Assembly (NCBI GenBank): GCA_964631965.1
Contig: CAZWAR010000028.1
Span: 1 to 28,820 of the forward strand
Origin: CAIQPS01 sp964631965
GTDB taxonomy: Bacteria > Actinomycetota > Thermoleophilia > RBG-16-64-13
Direction of reading: 5' to 3'
Length of the DNA: 28,820 nucleotides
A model generated the notes under the pieces. That model had not been told where the DNA came from, ran no database searches, and saw only the letters and a list, made by a program, of their open reading frames with translations. The translations under genes were made by a program, and so were the position numbers. This document shows positions 1 through 6,282 of this stretch, piece after piece (positions within the stretch are counted from its first letter, which is position 1; each line of letters opens with the position of its first letter).

Positions 1-853
1 AGAGCACCAGCGTTGGGCGGAGGCCGAGACCTTGCGGCAGCTCTCTGTGCTCGAGAAGCACATGACCCTGTATGTCCAAAGGGCGACGAGGGCCGAATTG
101 CGTGATTTCAGCGGGGCCTTCCGGACCTCCTGGAATGCAGTAATTGATGCACTTTTTAAAAAATGCAATGAAACGAGCGACGCGATCCTCGAGCGATACG
201 AGAGTTGGTACACCGAGAGCACCCAAGCCGTGTTCGACGACCTATACCGGAAGGATCTGCGTGCGTTCGCCTGGCGGCGCAGTTTCTGGGAGGTATTCGC
301 CATTTTGGGGGCTATCGTCGGCGCCCTTACCGTTGTCGTCGGGTGGGGGGAACCTCGACGGTGGATATCGATAGCGCTGCTGGTGATCGCCCTCGCCATC
401 TCCTTCCTCGCCTACCGGCGTTCGGCTCGTCGGCGCCGGAAGATGCGGGAGAAGGCTGAGCCTCTGAGCATCGTGCCCTTCGAGATCCCTGAAGACGGCC
501 GCTTCCCCACGGAGACGACCATGCGTCGCGGTCGGGCCACCACAGCCGGGTTCGGGGTAGCCGGCCTGTTCCTGGGCGGGGCGGCGGCCGGTGGCTTGGT
601 GGTGCCTGCTGTGGCGGCTGCGGCGGGAACGGCGTTGGGCAGCGCCTTCGATCGCCTGCTCAACCCCACCGGGAGGATGCGGGAGAGGATGCAGGCCGAC
701 CTGGCCCGCTTCATGTCTACCGCCCGGCCCCAGGTGACGCGCTACGTCCTCGAGGCCCACGAGGCCCTGTTGGTAGAAGTCCAGACGAAGGTGGCGGAAA
801 GCTACCGCGAGCGCGTCAAAGTGACAGTGAGATTGCTGACCTCAGGCGACTAG
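1..853 (+). CDS. Partial membrane protein of unknown function (5' end outside window)
   Basis: The reading frame is open from base 2 with no stop before the window edge, so the TTG at 32 is probably not the true start and the gene is taken as truncated on the left. The visible part (about 283 codons) begins with a helical, charged stretch. Two hydrophobic segments follow at roughly residues 83-130 counted from the TTG, split by a short Gly/Trp/Arg loop, then an Arg-rich cytoplasmic-looking patch. A second Gly/Ala-rich hydrophobic stretch lies near residues 170-205, before a charged helical tail. The layout of a helical domain, a paired membrane hairpin and a helical tail recalls the C-terminal half of some bacterial membrane-associated GTPases, but no nucleotide-binding motif is in view, so no function is assigned. 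The gene converges on the minus-strand gene that follows. An AT-rich patch near 140-175 stands out from the GC-rich background. Confidence 0.7.
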   Translation, partial: EHQRWAEAETLRQLSVLEKHMTLYVQRATRAELRDFSGAFRTSWNAVIDALFKKCNETSDAILERYESWYTESTQAVFDDLYRKDLRAFAWRRSFWEVFAILGAIVGALTVVVGWGEPRRWISIALLVIALAISFLAYRRSARRRRKMREKAEPLSIVPFEIPEDGRFPTETTMRRGRATTAGFGVAGLFLGGAAAGGLVVPAVAAAAGTALGSAFDRLLNPTGRMRERMQADLARFMSTARPQVTRYVLEAHEALLVEVQTKVAESYRERVKVTVRLLTSGD

Positions 854-899
854 GAAGTTTTTCGGGGCGAGGTCGATCGGGAGGGTGGCTGGAGATCGC

Positions 900-924
900 G
901 CGCCCGCCCCGGCGACTCGGGCGC
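900..924. terminator. GC-rich hairpin between convergent genes
   Basis: Bases 900-906 (GCGCCCG) and 918-924 (CGGGCGC) form a perfect 7-bp stem with an 11-nt loop. It sits in the 112-bp gap between two convergent genes, where a bidirectional terminator would be expected. There is no T-tract on either side, so an intrinsic terminator is only a possibility. Confidence 0.3.
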
Positions 925-965
925 CACCTACCCACGTCGAAGCGGGAAGGGGATATGCGCAGGCT

Positions 966-1760
966 TCAGCTACTCACGGTGGGCGACGGGTTCTCCTGGA
1001 AGGGGTGCATGCGGACTACCAGAGAGAAGAGGTACGGGTAGTTGGCCTTGAGATGCTCCACATACAGGATCCATTCGGCGAGGAGCGCGTTGTAGGCCCG
1101 GCGGACGTCGATATGGAGATGCGCCTCGTCGGTGCCCGCCAGGCCGGTGAGGATCGGCCGGGCCTCGAGTTCGTCGATGAGGTGCATCACAGCCCACAGG
1201 AGGTCTGTAAAGCGGTCGTGCTCGATGAGGTTGGGGTTCTCGAGCAGGCGCAGGACGAAGTCCCGTTTATGCAGCAAGTACTCGCGCAGTTCGTACAAGT
1301 CAACCTGGCCCAGGTCGATGCCACACTGGAGGGAGCGGGCGAACCGGTATGCCCGGGAGAAATCGTCCTTCTTCCAGGAGGCCTGGAGATGAAGCCGCTG
1401 CCTGATGTCGGCGCTGCCTTCCATGCAGGGGAGCAGCCGGGACAGAAGCGGGGCGCCCAACTCGCTGAAGAACGCTCCGATCACCATGTTCAGCTTCTGG
1501 GCGATCGCGCTCTTCTCCCGTCGGGAGATGAGCCGCTCCACAATGATTCCCACGACCAGTACCTCCACGGGGAGGAAGGCCAGATCGATGAAGATGTAGA
1601 AGAAGAGGTTGCGGCCGTCCCGAAAGATGAGGTACTGGGCCACGTAGACGATGACGGCAGCGGCCAGCAGACCCACCCCCAGGAACAGCAGAAAGCGCCG
1701 TTCGCTCCTGGCGCGGGTAGCGCCGGAGGTGGGGCTCGTCGCCGGCTCTCCTTTCGTCAT
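966..1760 (-). CDS. Two-TM membrane protein of unknown function
   Basis: This 264-residue protein is the only minus-strand gene in the window. After a short polar N-terminus with basic residues it has two hydrophobic helices, at about residues 22-45 and 50-75. A soluble, Leu/Arg-rich, probably all-helical region of about 180 residues follows, facing the cytoplasm if the basic linker ISRREK obeys the positive-inside rule. I see no catalytic motif or metal-binding pattern, and I do not recognise a family with a known role. It is divergent from queF; a TATAGT hexamer (reverse complement of 1799-1804) about 40 bp before its start could be its -10 box. It converges on the preceding membrane-protein gene. 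Proximity to the queuosine genes may be incidental. Confidence 0.75.
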   Translation of the reverse strand: MTKGEPATSPTSGATRARSERRFLLFLGVGLLAAAVIVYVAQYLIFRDGRNLFFYIFIDLAFLPVEVLVVGIIVERLISRREKSAIAQKLNMVIGAFFSELGAPLLSRLLPCMEGSADIRQRLHLQASWKKDDFSRAYRFARSLQCGIDLGQVDLYELREYLLHKRDFVLRLLENPNLIEHDRFTDLLWAVMHLIDELEARPILTGLAGTDEAHLHIDVRRAYNALLAEWILYVEHLKANYPYLFSLVVRMHPFQENPSPTVSS

Positions 1761-1880
1761 CGTTCGGTCCTCTCCGCCTCGATTCTTCGGGTTCAGTCAC
1801 TATAACAGCGAGGTGGCCCACCGAAGAGCTTCAGCCGACCGTAGCGCGGTTGCGACCGAGGCACGACAATGGCGGAAGGG

Positions 1881-1893
1881 TATACTTCGGCGC
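1881..1893 (+). promoter_or_regulatory. Candidate -10 box giving a leaderless queF transcript
   Basis: TATACT at 1881-1886 matches the TATAAT consensus at 5 of 6 positions and ends 7 nt before the queF ATG at 1894, so transcription would begin at or next to the start codon. No convincing -35 hexamer lies 16-18 bp upstream. A GGAAGGG at 1872-1878 is too far (15 nt) from the ATG for good Shine-Dalgarno spacing. Leaderless mRNAs are common in Actinobacteria; whether this one is used is inference. Confidence 0.4.
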
Positions 1894-2304
1894 ATGGACG
1901 AGAACAGGGAACTGTACGGTACGGCGGCCATCCGGGAGAACAGGCTCGAGTCGTGGCCGAACCCGAATCCGGAACGTCCTTACCTGGTGGCGTTCGACAT
2001 CCCGGAATTCACTTGTCTCTGTCCGCGCTCCGGCTTTCCCGACTTCGCACTCATCAAGGTGCGCTACCAGCCGCGCGACCGGATCGTGGAGTTGCGCTCG
2101 CTGAAACTGTACATCAACGGCTACCGCGACCGGGCGATATCCCACGAGGCGGTCGCCAACCAGATCCTGGACGATCTGGTGGCCCTCCTGGATCCCCGCT
2201 GGATGCGGGTGACGGCTGATTTCAGCGTGCGCGGCAACGTCAAGACTGTGGTAACCGTTGAACATGGCTGCCGGGAGCGGGCGCATGGGGAGGAGCGGGT
2301 GTGA
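1894..2304 (+). CDS. queF: NADPH-dependent 7-cyano-7-deazaguanine reductase QueF
   Basis: QueF reduces the nitrile of preQ0 to the aminomethyl group of preQ1 with two NADPH, the last free-base step before tRNA insertion in queuosine synthesis. The 136-residue product has the short, unimodular length. The family signature is clear: PEFTCLCPRSGFPDF at residues 37-51, where Cys43 aligns with the catalytic thioimide-forming cysteine and Asp50 with the catalytic acid, and the QueF motif ELRSLKLY at 66-73, which binds substrate and NADPH. The frame stays open upstream to 1651, but the ATG at 1894 gives the expected N-terminus and sits just after a TATACT box. The stop overlaps the queC GTG by 4 bp (GTGA), so translation is probably coupled. 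It is the first gene of a four-gene deazaguanine operon. Confidence 0.95.
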   Translation: MDENRELYGTAAIRENRLESWPNPNPERPYLVAFDIPEFTCLCPRSGFPDFALIKVRYQPRDRIVELRSLKLYINGYRDRAISHEAVANQILDDLVALLDPRWMRVTADFSVRGNVKTVVTVEHGCRERAHGEERV

Positions 2305-3017
2305 GCGACGATGCCGCCCCCGCGCCGACCGACGCACACTTCCCGGCTCACTGCATCCTCCTGAGCGGGGGCCTGGATTCGACCACGCTGGCGGCCTGGG
2401 TGAGAGAGCGGCACTCGGGAGAGACCATCGAAGCGTACACCTTCCTCTACGGGCAGAAGCACGCGGTGGAGCTACGGGCCGCTCGGAACGTGGCCGCCCA
2501 CTTCGGCATGCAGCACCACCTCGTAGAGTTGCCGGCCATCAGGGGATCTGCGCTCACCGATGCCGACCGCGACCTGCCCGAGGGGAGGGACTTGGCGGCG
2601 ACGACCGGTGTGGCTCCCTCGTACGTGCCGGCCCGCAACCTCCTGTTCCTCGCCGAGATGGCCAGCCTGCAGGACGCAGTCGGTCCCGCCATCCTGTGGC
2701 TCGGCGTGCATCATGACGACTACACGGGATATCCAGACTGCCGTCCGGAATTCGTGCGGGCCGCCGACGAGGCGGTGCGACTCGGCACTCAGTACGGGCT
2801 GCGGGTCGAGGCTCCCTTCGTGGAGTGGAGCAAGGCCGATATCGTGCGCTGGGGGTTGGAGCACGCGGTACCCTACGAACTCACGCATTCCTGCTATCAG
2901 GGCCTCAGCCCGGCCTGCGGCGTGTGCGACACCTGCCAGGGACGTTTGGCTGCGTTTGCCGCGGCGGGGGCCATCGACCCGGTTCCGTATCGTTCGGGTG
3001 CGGGGTCGGCTCCATGA
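2301..3017 (+). CDS. queC: 7-cyano-7-deazaguanine synthase QueC
   Basis: QueC converts 7-carboxy-7-deazaguanine to preQ0 using ATP and ammonia; the protein is cytosolic and zinc-binding. The 238-residue product opens with a PP-loop ATP pyrophosphatase motif, SGGLDSTT at residues 22-29. Near the C-terminus it has the zinc site Cys198, Cys206, Cys209, Cys212 (CX7CX2CX2C), both at family-typical places and at normal length. It starts with GTG at 2301, overlapping the queF stop by 4 bp, and its TGA at 3015-3017 overlaps the queD ATG at 3014. The chain QueD (CPH4) to QueE (CDG) to QueC (preQ0) to QueF (preQ1) is therefore encoded together. GTP cyclohydrolase I, tRNA-guanine transglycosylase and QueA are not in the window. 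Confidence 0.96.
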   Translation: MSDDAAPAPTDAHFPAHCILLSGGLDSTTLAAWVRERHSGETIEAYTFLYGQKHAVELRAARNVAAHFGMQHHLVELPAIRGSALTDADRDLPEGRDLAATTGVAPSYVPARNLLFLAEMASLQDAVGPAILWLGVHHDDYTGYPDCRPEFVRAADEAVRLGTQYGLRVEAPFVEWSKADIVRWGLEHAVPYELTHSCYQGLSPACGVCDTCQGRLAAFAAAGAIDPVPYRSGAGSAP

Positions 3018-3376
3018 AGACGACCATCACTGTGATGGCCACGTTTGCCGCCGCTCACCGCCTGCCTGATCACGAAGGCAAGTGTTTCCGGCTGCACGGT
3101 CACACCTACGGGTTGGAGGTGTCCGTCGAGGGGACACCGCAGGCCTCAGGACCGGCCGCCGGCATGGTCATGGACTTCGCCGACCTGCGAGCTCGGGTGA
3201 GCGAGATGGTTGTGGAAAGGCTCGATCATCAGTTGCTGAACGACGTGTTCGACTTCGTGCCGACGTCGGAGGCGGTGGCCAACTGGGCGTTCGAGACGCT
3301 CCAGGCTGCGGGGCTGCCCGTGGTTCGGGTCCGCTTGGCCGAGGGACCCAATTCGTACGTGGAAGTGACGCCCTAG
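3014..3376 (+). CDS. queD: 6-carboxy-5,6,7,8-tetrahydropterin synthase QueD
   Basis: QueD turns dihydroneopterin triphosphate into 6-carboxytetrahydropterin, the second step of the deazaguanine pathway after GTP cyclohydrolase I. The 120-residue protein has the PTPS-fold hallmarks: zinc ligands His15 (AAHRL), His28 and His30 (LHGHTY), and Cys24 placed as the catalytic cysteine just ahead of the HGH motif, a spacing typical of QueD. The conserved C-terminal segment AEGPNSYVEV contains the substrate-binding Glu. The reading frame is open further upstream, but the ATG at 3014 overlaps the queC stop (ATGA) and gives the standard N-terminus. A 95-bp gap separates it from queE. Confidence 0.95.
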   Translation: MKTTITVMATFAAAHRLPDHEGKCFRLHGHTYGLEVSVEGTPQASGPAAGMVMDFADLRARVSEMVVERLDHQLLNDVFDFVPTSEAVANWAFETLQAAGLPVVRVRLAEGPNSYVEVTP

Positions 3377-3471
3377 GAGCGGTGGCAGCCGGGACAGGTG
3401 ATAAGCCGGGCGCGCGGTTCCGGCCGGCAAGCACCACGGTTTCTCGGGTCGGAGGTGGATCACCAGCAAGC

Positions 3472-4152
3472 ATGGCCGACCTGCACGTCATAGAGATCTT
3501 CGACTCCCTCCAGGGCGAAGGCTTCTGGACTGGGGTTCCCATGACCTTCGTGCGTCTGGCTGGCTGCAATGCACCTCAGGATGGTCTCGCCTGCACCCGC
3601 TGGTGCGACTCGCCGGAGAGCTGGGACCCCGGGGGCGGGGAGACTCTCTCGGTGGCGGAGATCATGACCCGCGCCCACCTGCCCCGCCTGTGCCTCACCG
3701 GCGGAGAGCCCCTGCTTCAGCCGGAAGGCGTGGCCGCTCTCCTGCTAGAGGCGCATCGTTGCGGACTGCGGGTGCACCTCGAGACGAACGGCACCATGCC
3801 GCCGCCCCGGTCGCCTGAGCCGGAGAAGGTCGTCGCCGGCACCAGCGGGGTGGGCGACCAGGAAGGGGCCGGTTTCGATTGGGTCGTGGTCAGTCCCAAG
3901 CCGCCTCTGTACGGGGTCGCTCCCGAGTGGAGGGGGCTCATCGACGAGCTGAAACTGGTGGTGGATGAGCGGATGCCCGTCTCGGTGGCGGAGCGGCTGG
4001 CCGCGGCCAACCCCGGGGCGATTGTCTCCGTCCAACCGATGGAGGATGTCGCCGGCGCCGCCGGAGCGAAGTCGTGGGCCGTGAGGCTGGTCATGGAGCA
4101 CCCCGACTGGCGGCTTTCGCTTCAGACACACAAGTACCTGGGGATCCGCTAG
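3472..4152 (+). CDS. queE: 7-carboxy-7-deazaguanine synthase QueE (radical SAM)
   Basis: QueE uses S-adenosylmethionine and a [4Fe-4S] cluster to contract 6-carboxytetrahydropterin to 7-carboxy-7-deazaguanine. Family marks in the 226-residue protein are the N-terminal FDSLQGEGFWTGVP (10-23), the following FVRLAGC, the SAM-binding TGGEP (76-80), LETNGT, and the C-terminal LQTHKYLGIR. The cluster-binding cysteines are Cys32, Cys41 and Cys45, a CX8CX3C spacing rather than the usual CX3CX2C or the CX14CX2C of some QueE proteins. The bases read unambiguously, so this looks like a real variant. The frame is open upstream to 3082, but the ATG at 3472 gives the normal N-terminus. GGAGGT at 3451-3456 is the nearest Shine-Dalgarno sequence, rather distant at 15 nt. 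It is the last gene of the que operon. Confidence 0.9.
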   Translation: MADLHVIEIFDSLQGEGFWTGVPMTFVRLAGCNAPQDGLACTRWCDSPESWDPGGGETLSVAEIMTRAHLPRLCLTGGEPLLQPEGVAALLLEAHRCGLRVHLETNGTMPPPRSPEPEKVVAGTSGVGDQEGAGFDWVVVSPKPPLYGVAPEWRGLIDELKLVVDERMPVSVAERLAAANPGAIVSVQPMEDVAGAAGAKSWAVRLVMEHPDWRLSLQTHKYLGIR

Positions 4153-4206
4153 CCGGGAGGACCGGCCCGAAGTCCCGCTCGAGGGCTGGGCTACGTCGAC
4201 CGTGGG

Positions 4207-4234
4207 TTCCGGCGGCCGGCATTCCGAGTACAAT
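4207..4234 (+). promoter_or_regulatory. Possible promoter for the Pro/Gln-repeat membrane protein
   Basis: TACAAT at 4229-4234 is a 5/6 match to a -10 box, with a weak TTCCGG (4207-4212) 16 bp upstream. It lies in the gap after queE and about 40 bp before the next start codon, which would give the membrane-protein gene its own promoter. The -35 match is poor. Confidence 0.3.
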
Positions 4235-4274
4235 CGACCTGCCAGAAGACGTTCCTGTCGACATGGAGGGCGAC

Positions 4275-4895
4275 ATGTCTCCGGACCAAGGACCGCAGGA
4301 CCCGAACCAGCAATACCCGCCGCAGGGCGGCTATCCTCCGCCCGGCCAGTATCCGCCGCAAGGCCAGCAGCCTCCGCAGGGCCAGCAGCCTCCGCAGGGC
4401 CAGTACCCGCCTCCCGGTCAGTACCCGCCTCCCGGTCAGTACCCCCCGCATGGCGGCGGCCCTCGCCGTCCGCGAAACTCCGACGAGAAGACGGATGAGA
4501 AGCAGAACGAGAAGGACCAGGAAAAGCGGCAGGAGAAGGGCAGGGGTATGGAAGAGAAATACCGCCGCGACCCCTTCGGCTTCGTCTCCTTCGCCCTGCT
4601 CGTCATCTGGTTGGGGGTTACTCTTCTCCTGCAGAACGCGGACATCTTCGCGGACGACAGCCACGCCTGGGGGATCTTCTTCTGGGGCGGTGGAGGTCTC
4701 ATCCTCATGGTCGCCCTGCTGCGCCTGGCCGTTCCCCGCTACCGCCGTCCGCTCATGGGTTCGTTCGTATGGGGTGCCATTTGGCTGGGGATCGGCTTCG
4801 GTCTGTGGTACGAGCGCTGGGAGATCATCGGCCCCATCGTAATCATCGCGATCGGGGTGGCGATACTCGCAGGTCGGCTGGTACCTCGGCGCTGA
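4275..4895 (+). CDS. Pro/Gln-rich repeat membrane protein (LiaF/DUF5668-like TM region)
   Basis: The product (206 residues from this ATG) has three parts. Residues 1-60 are a Pro/Gln/Gly/Tyr tandem repeat with YPPPGQ and QQPPQG units. Residues about 61-95 are a highly charged Lys/Glu/Asp linker. The rest is a compact membrane domain with about four hydrophobic helices and aromatic-rich loops. The last part resembles the short four-helix domain found in LiaF/LiaI-like and DUF5668 proteins. The cytosolic or surface Pro-rich tail may be a flexible adhesion or interaction arm. ATG 4275 is chosen because GGAGGG at 4265-4270 sits 4 nt upstream; an in-frame ATG at 4263 is an alternative. It stands alone between the que operon and the importer, and its role is unknown. 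The TM family call is tentative. Confidence 0.75.
   Translation: MSPDQGPQDPNQQYPPQGGYPPPGQYPPQGQQPPQGQQPPQGQYPPPGQYPPPGQYPPHGGGPRRPRNSDEKTDEKQNEKDQEKRQEKGRGMEEKYRRDPFGFVSFALLVIWLGVTLLLQNADIFADDSHAWGIFFWGGGGLILMVALLRLAVPRYRRPLMGSFVWGAIWLGIGFGLWYERWEIIGPIVIIAIGVAILAGRLVPRR
4305..4452 (+). repeat. Tandem 15-18 bp coding repeats (PPxGQ units)
   Basis: Direct repeats encode the Pro/Gln-rich N-terminus. GGCCAGCAGCCTCCGCAG occurs twice in tandem (4362-4379, 4380-4397), and CAGTACCCGCCTCCCGGT occurs twice in tandem (4401-4418, 4419-4436) with a third partial copy after it. Near-identity at the base level suggests recent slippage or recombination, so copy number may vary between strains. Confidence 0.85.
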
Positions 4896-4967
4896 CGGCG
4901 GGCGTCCTGCGCGGCGCCTGGTTTCGCGAGCGCGATCCGCGGCCCTCCTCCGTCGGTCGGTTGGCTA

Positions 4968-4996
4968 TTGACAAACCCTCCTGGAGGTGGGACATT
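4968..4996 (+). promoter_or_regulatory. Promoter of the importer operon (TTGACA-N17-GACATT)
   Basis: A perfect -35 hexamer TTGACA (4968-4973) is followed after exactly 17 bp by GACATT (4991-4996), a weak -10 matching consensus at A2, A4 and T6. The second promoter of this kind, at 20753-20781, has the same TATTGACAA block, the same 17-bp spacing and a -10 (GAGAGT) with the same matching positions, which supports both. Predicted start of transcription is near 5003. Confidence 0.6.
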
Positions 4997-5007
4997 GGTC
5001 ATGTCTG

Positions 5008-5023
5008 TGATACAGGCGTATCA
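5008..5023. promoter_or_regulatory. Palindromic operator TGATAC-N4-GTATCA
   Basis: A perfect inverted repeat of 6-bp arms around a 4-bp spacer lies just downstream of the predicted transcription start, a position expected for a repressor. It has the 5-N6-5 geometry (TGATA-N6-TATCA) seen with CRP/FNR-type sites and is also compatible with GntR-type regulators. The same element, with TGAGACA 5 nt after it, recurs at 20798-20813. Which regulator binds is not known from this window. Confidence 0.6.
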
Positions 5024-5325
5024 ACAGATGAGACAAAGAGACGCAAGGGGGGATTGGGTCGATGAGAGCCGCAGGACGTTCCGTCCGGGAGCCTCACTAC
5101 CGTGCCGTTGACCCCCAGATGCATCCTGTGTCAGAGGAGAGCCGGTTCTGGGGCGGCACATCCGAGCGCCAGAGCGACTTGATAATAGTGCTGATTGCAG
5201 GCAAAATCTGTAACCTGGCCGCTGAACGAGAGATTCCGCCGCCGGGATCCGGACGAGTGTCCAAAGCGTGGAGCTGCTGAAGGCATGGTCCCGGTGATCG
5301 GGAACGCGGCAAAGGGGGACTGAGG

Positions 5326-6282
5326 ATGATCGCCTACCTCATCAAGAGGATCCTTCAGGCAATCGCCGTAGTGCTCCTGTCCTCCTTCCTGGTGTTCGGC
5401 ATCATGCACTGGCTGCCGGGTGATCCCATCCTCATGTATATGACTTCCGACGTCTATCACCAGCATACACAGGAGGAGATAGACGCGATGCGGCACGAGT
5501 ACGGGCTGGACCGGCCCGTGGTGGTGCAGTACGTGGAGTGGTTGGGGAACGTCGTCAAGGGAGATTTCGGCGAGTCCATCATCCGAGGGACCGCGGTAGG
5601 CGCCGAGCTCAAGCAGGCGATTCCCGTGACCCTCTACTACGGGGTGGTCGCCTTCATCTTCGCCCACCTCATAGGCATCCCCCTGGGGATCCTCTGCGCC
5701 ATCCGACGAGGGAAATGGCTCGATAACACACTCACGGCTCTGGCCAATTTCGGCATGACCATCCCAGTCTTCTGGCTGGGCATCCTGCTGATCTACCTCT
5801 TCGTGTACAAGCTCAACTGGCTGCCCATCGGGGGGTACACGTCCCCGTTCTCCGATCTGGGGATGAGTCTGAAGCAGCTCGTGCTACCCGCCTTCTGCCT
5901 TGCCCTCGTCCCGCTTGCCGGGTCGACCCGGCAGACGCGCTCGGCCATGCTCGACATCATCCATCAGGACTACGTGCGGACGGCGTGGGCCAAGGGGCTG
6001 CGCGAGCGGGTCGTGGTGACCAGGCACGTGATCAAGAACGGGATTCTGCCGGTGGTCACCCTGTCCGGAATGGCCATCCCCATGGTGCTGGGCGGTTCGG
6101 TACTCGTTGAGAACGTGTTCAACATCCGAGGAATGGGACAGCTCGCTACCGAGGCCCTCTTCAACAAGGACTACGCGGTGGTCCAAGGGGTCGTCCTCGT
6201 GGTGGCCATCATCGTCGTCTTCATGAACCTGGTCGTCGACATCTCGTATGGCTACCTCGATCCGAGGGTGAGGGTATCGTGA
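5326..6282 (+). CDS. Dipeptide/oligopeptide-type ABC transporter permease (DppB family)
   Basis: This is one of the two inner-membrane permeases of a peptide/opine/nickel-family importer. The 318-residue protein starts with the family-typical MIAYLIKRILQAI helix, has six predicted membrane helices, and the N-terminal WLPGDP motif of DppB/OppB proteins. The EAA loop that docks on the ATPase lies at about residues 210-235 (YVRTAWAKGLRERVVVTRHV). The C-terminal GYLDPRVRVS is also characteristic. ATG 5326 follows a G-rich ribosome site (AGGGGG, 5313-5318; GAGG, 5322-5325). The TGA overlaps the next permease start by 4 bp (GTGA). It is the first gene of a five-gene importer operon controlled by the promoter and palindrome upstream. 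The substrate cannot be told from sequence; peptides are only one option for this family. Confidence 0.93.
   Translation: MIAYLIKRILQAIAVVLLSSFLVFGIMHWLPGDPILMYMTSDVYHQHTQEEIDAMRHEYGLDRPVVVQYVEWLGNVVKGDFGESIIRGTAVGAELKQAIPVTLYYGVVAFIFAHLIGIPLGILCAIRRGKWLDNTLTALANFGMTIPVFWLGILLIYLFVYKLNWLPIGGYTSPFSDLGMSLKQLVLPAFCLALVPLAGSTRQTRSAMLDIIHQDYVRTAWAKGLRERVVVTRHVIKNGILPVVTLSGMAIPMVLGGSVLVENVFNIRGMGQLATEALFNKDYAVVQGVVLVVAIIVVFMNLVVDISYGYLDPRVRVS

Larger units (their letters stand above)
4896..5325 (+). other. 430-bp intergenic regulatory region upstream of the ABC importer
   Basis: This is the only stretch over 300 bp without a confident gene. It holds a TTGACA promoter (4968-4996) and a palindrome (5008-5023). 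The remaining 300 nt would form a long untranslated leader. In the leader I see a small hairpin (TCCCG-N5-CGGGA, 5288-5302) shortly before the permease start, and a GATAAT at 5181-5186 that could be a second -10 box without a good -35. A 72-codon ORF (5062-5280) has only a weak ribosome site and unconvincing composition. I recognise no known riboswitch. Confidence 0.7.

Noticed and set aside
885..1805. Long + strand ORF of 306 codons
   Set aside because: It is antisense to the membrane-protein gene at 966-1760, has no ribosome site, and its translation has no hydrophobic or family pattern. The minus-strand reading has clear TM helices.
1800..1893. preQ1 riboswitch upstream of queF
   Set aside because: The gap to queF is short, a -10 box lies next to the ATG, and I see no preQ1-type pseudoknot pattern or A-rich tail.
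5062..5280. 72-codon ORF in the leader of the importer operon
   Set aside because: It has a weak ribosome site, no recognisable domain, and lies in a region better explained as leader. A coding role is possible but unsupported.
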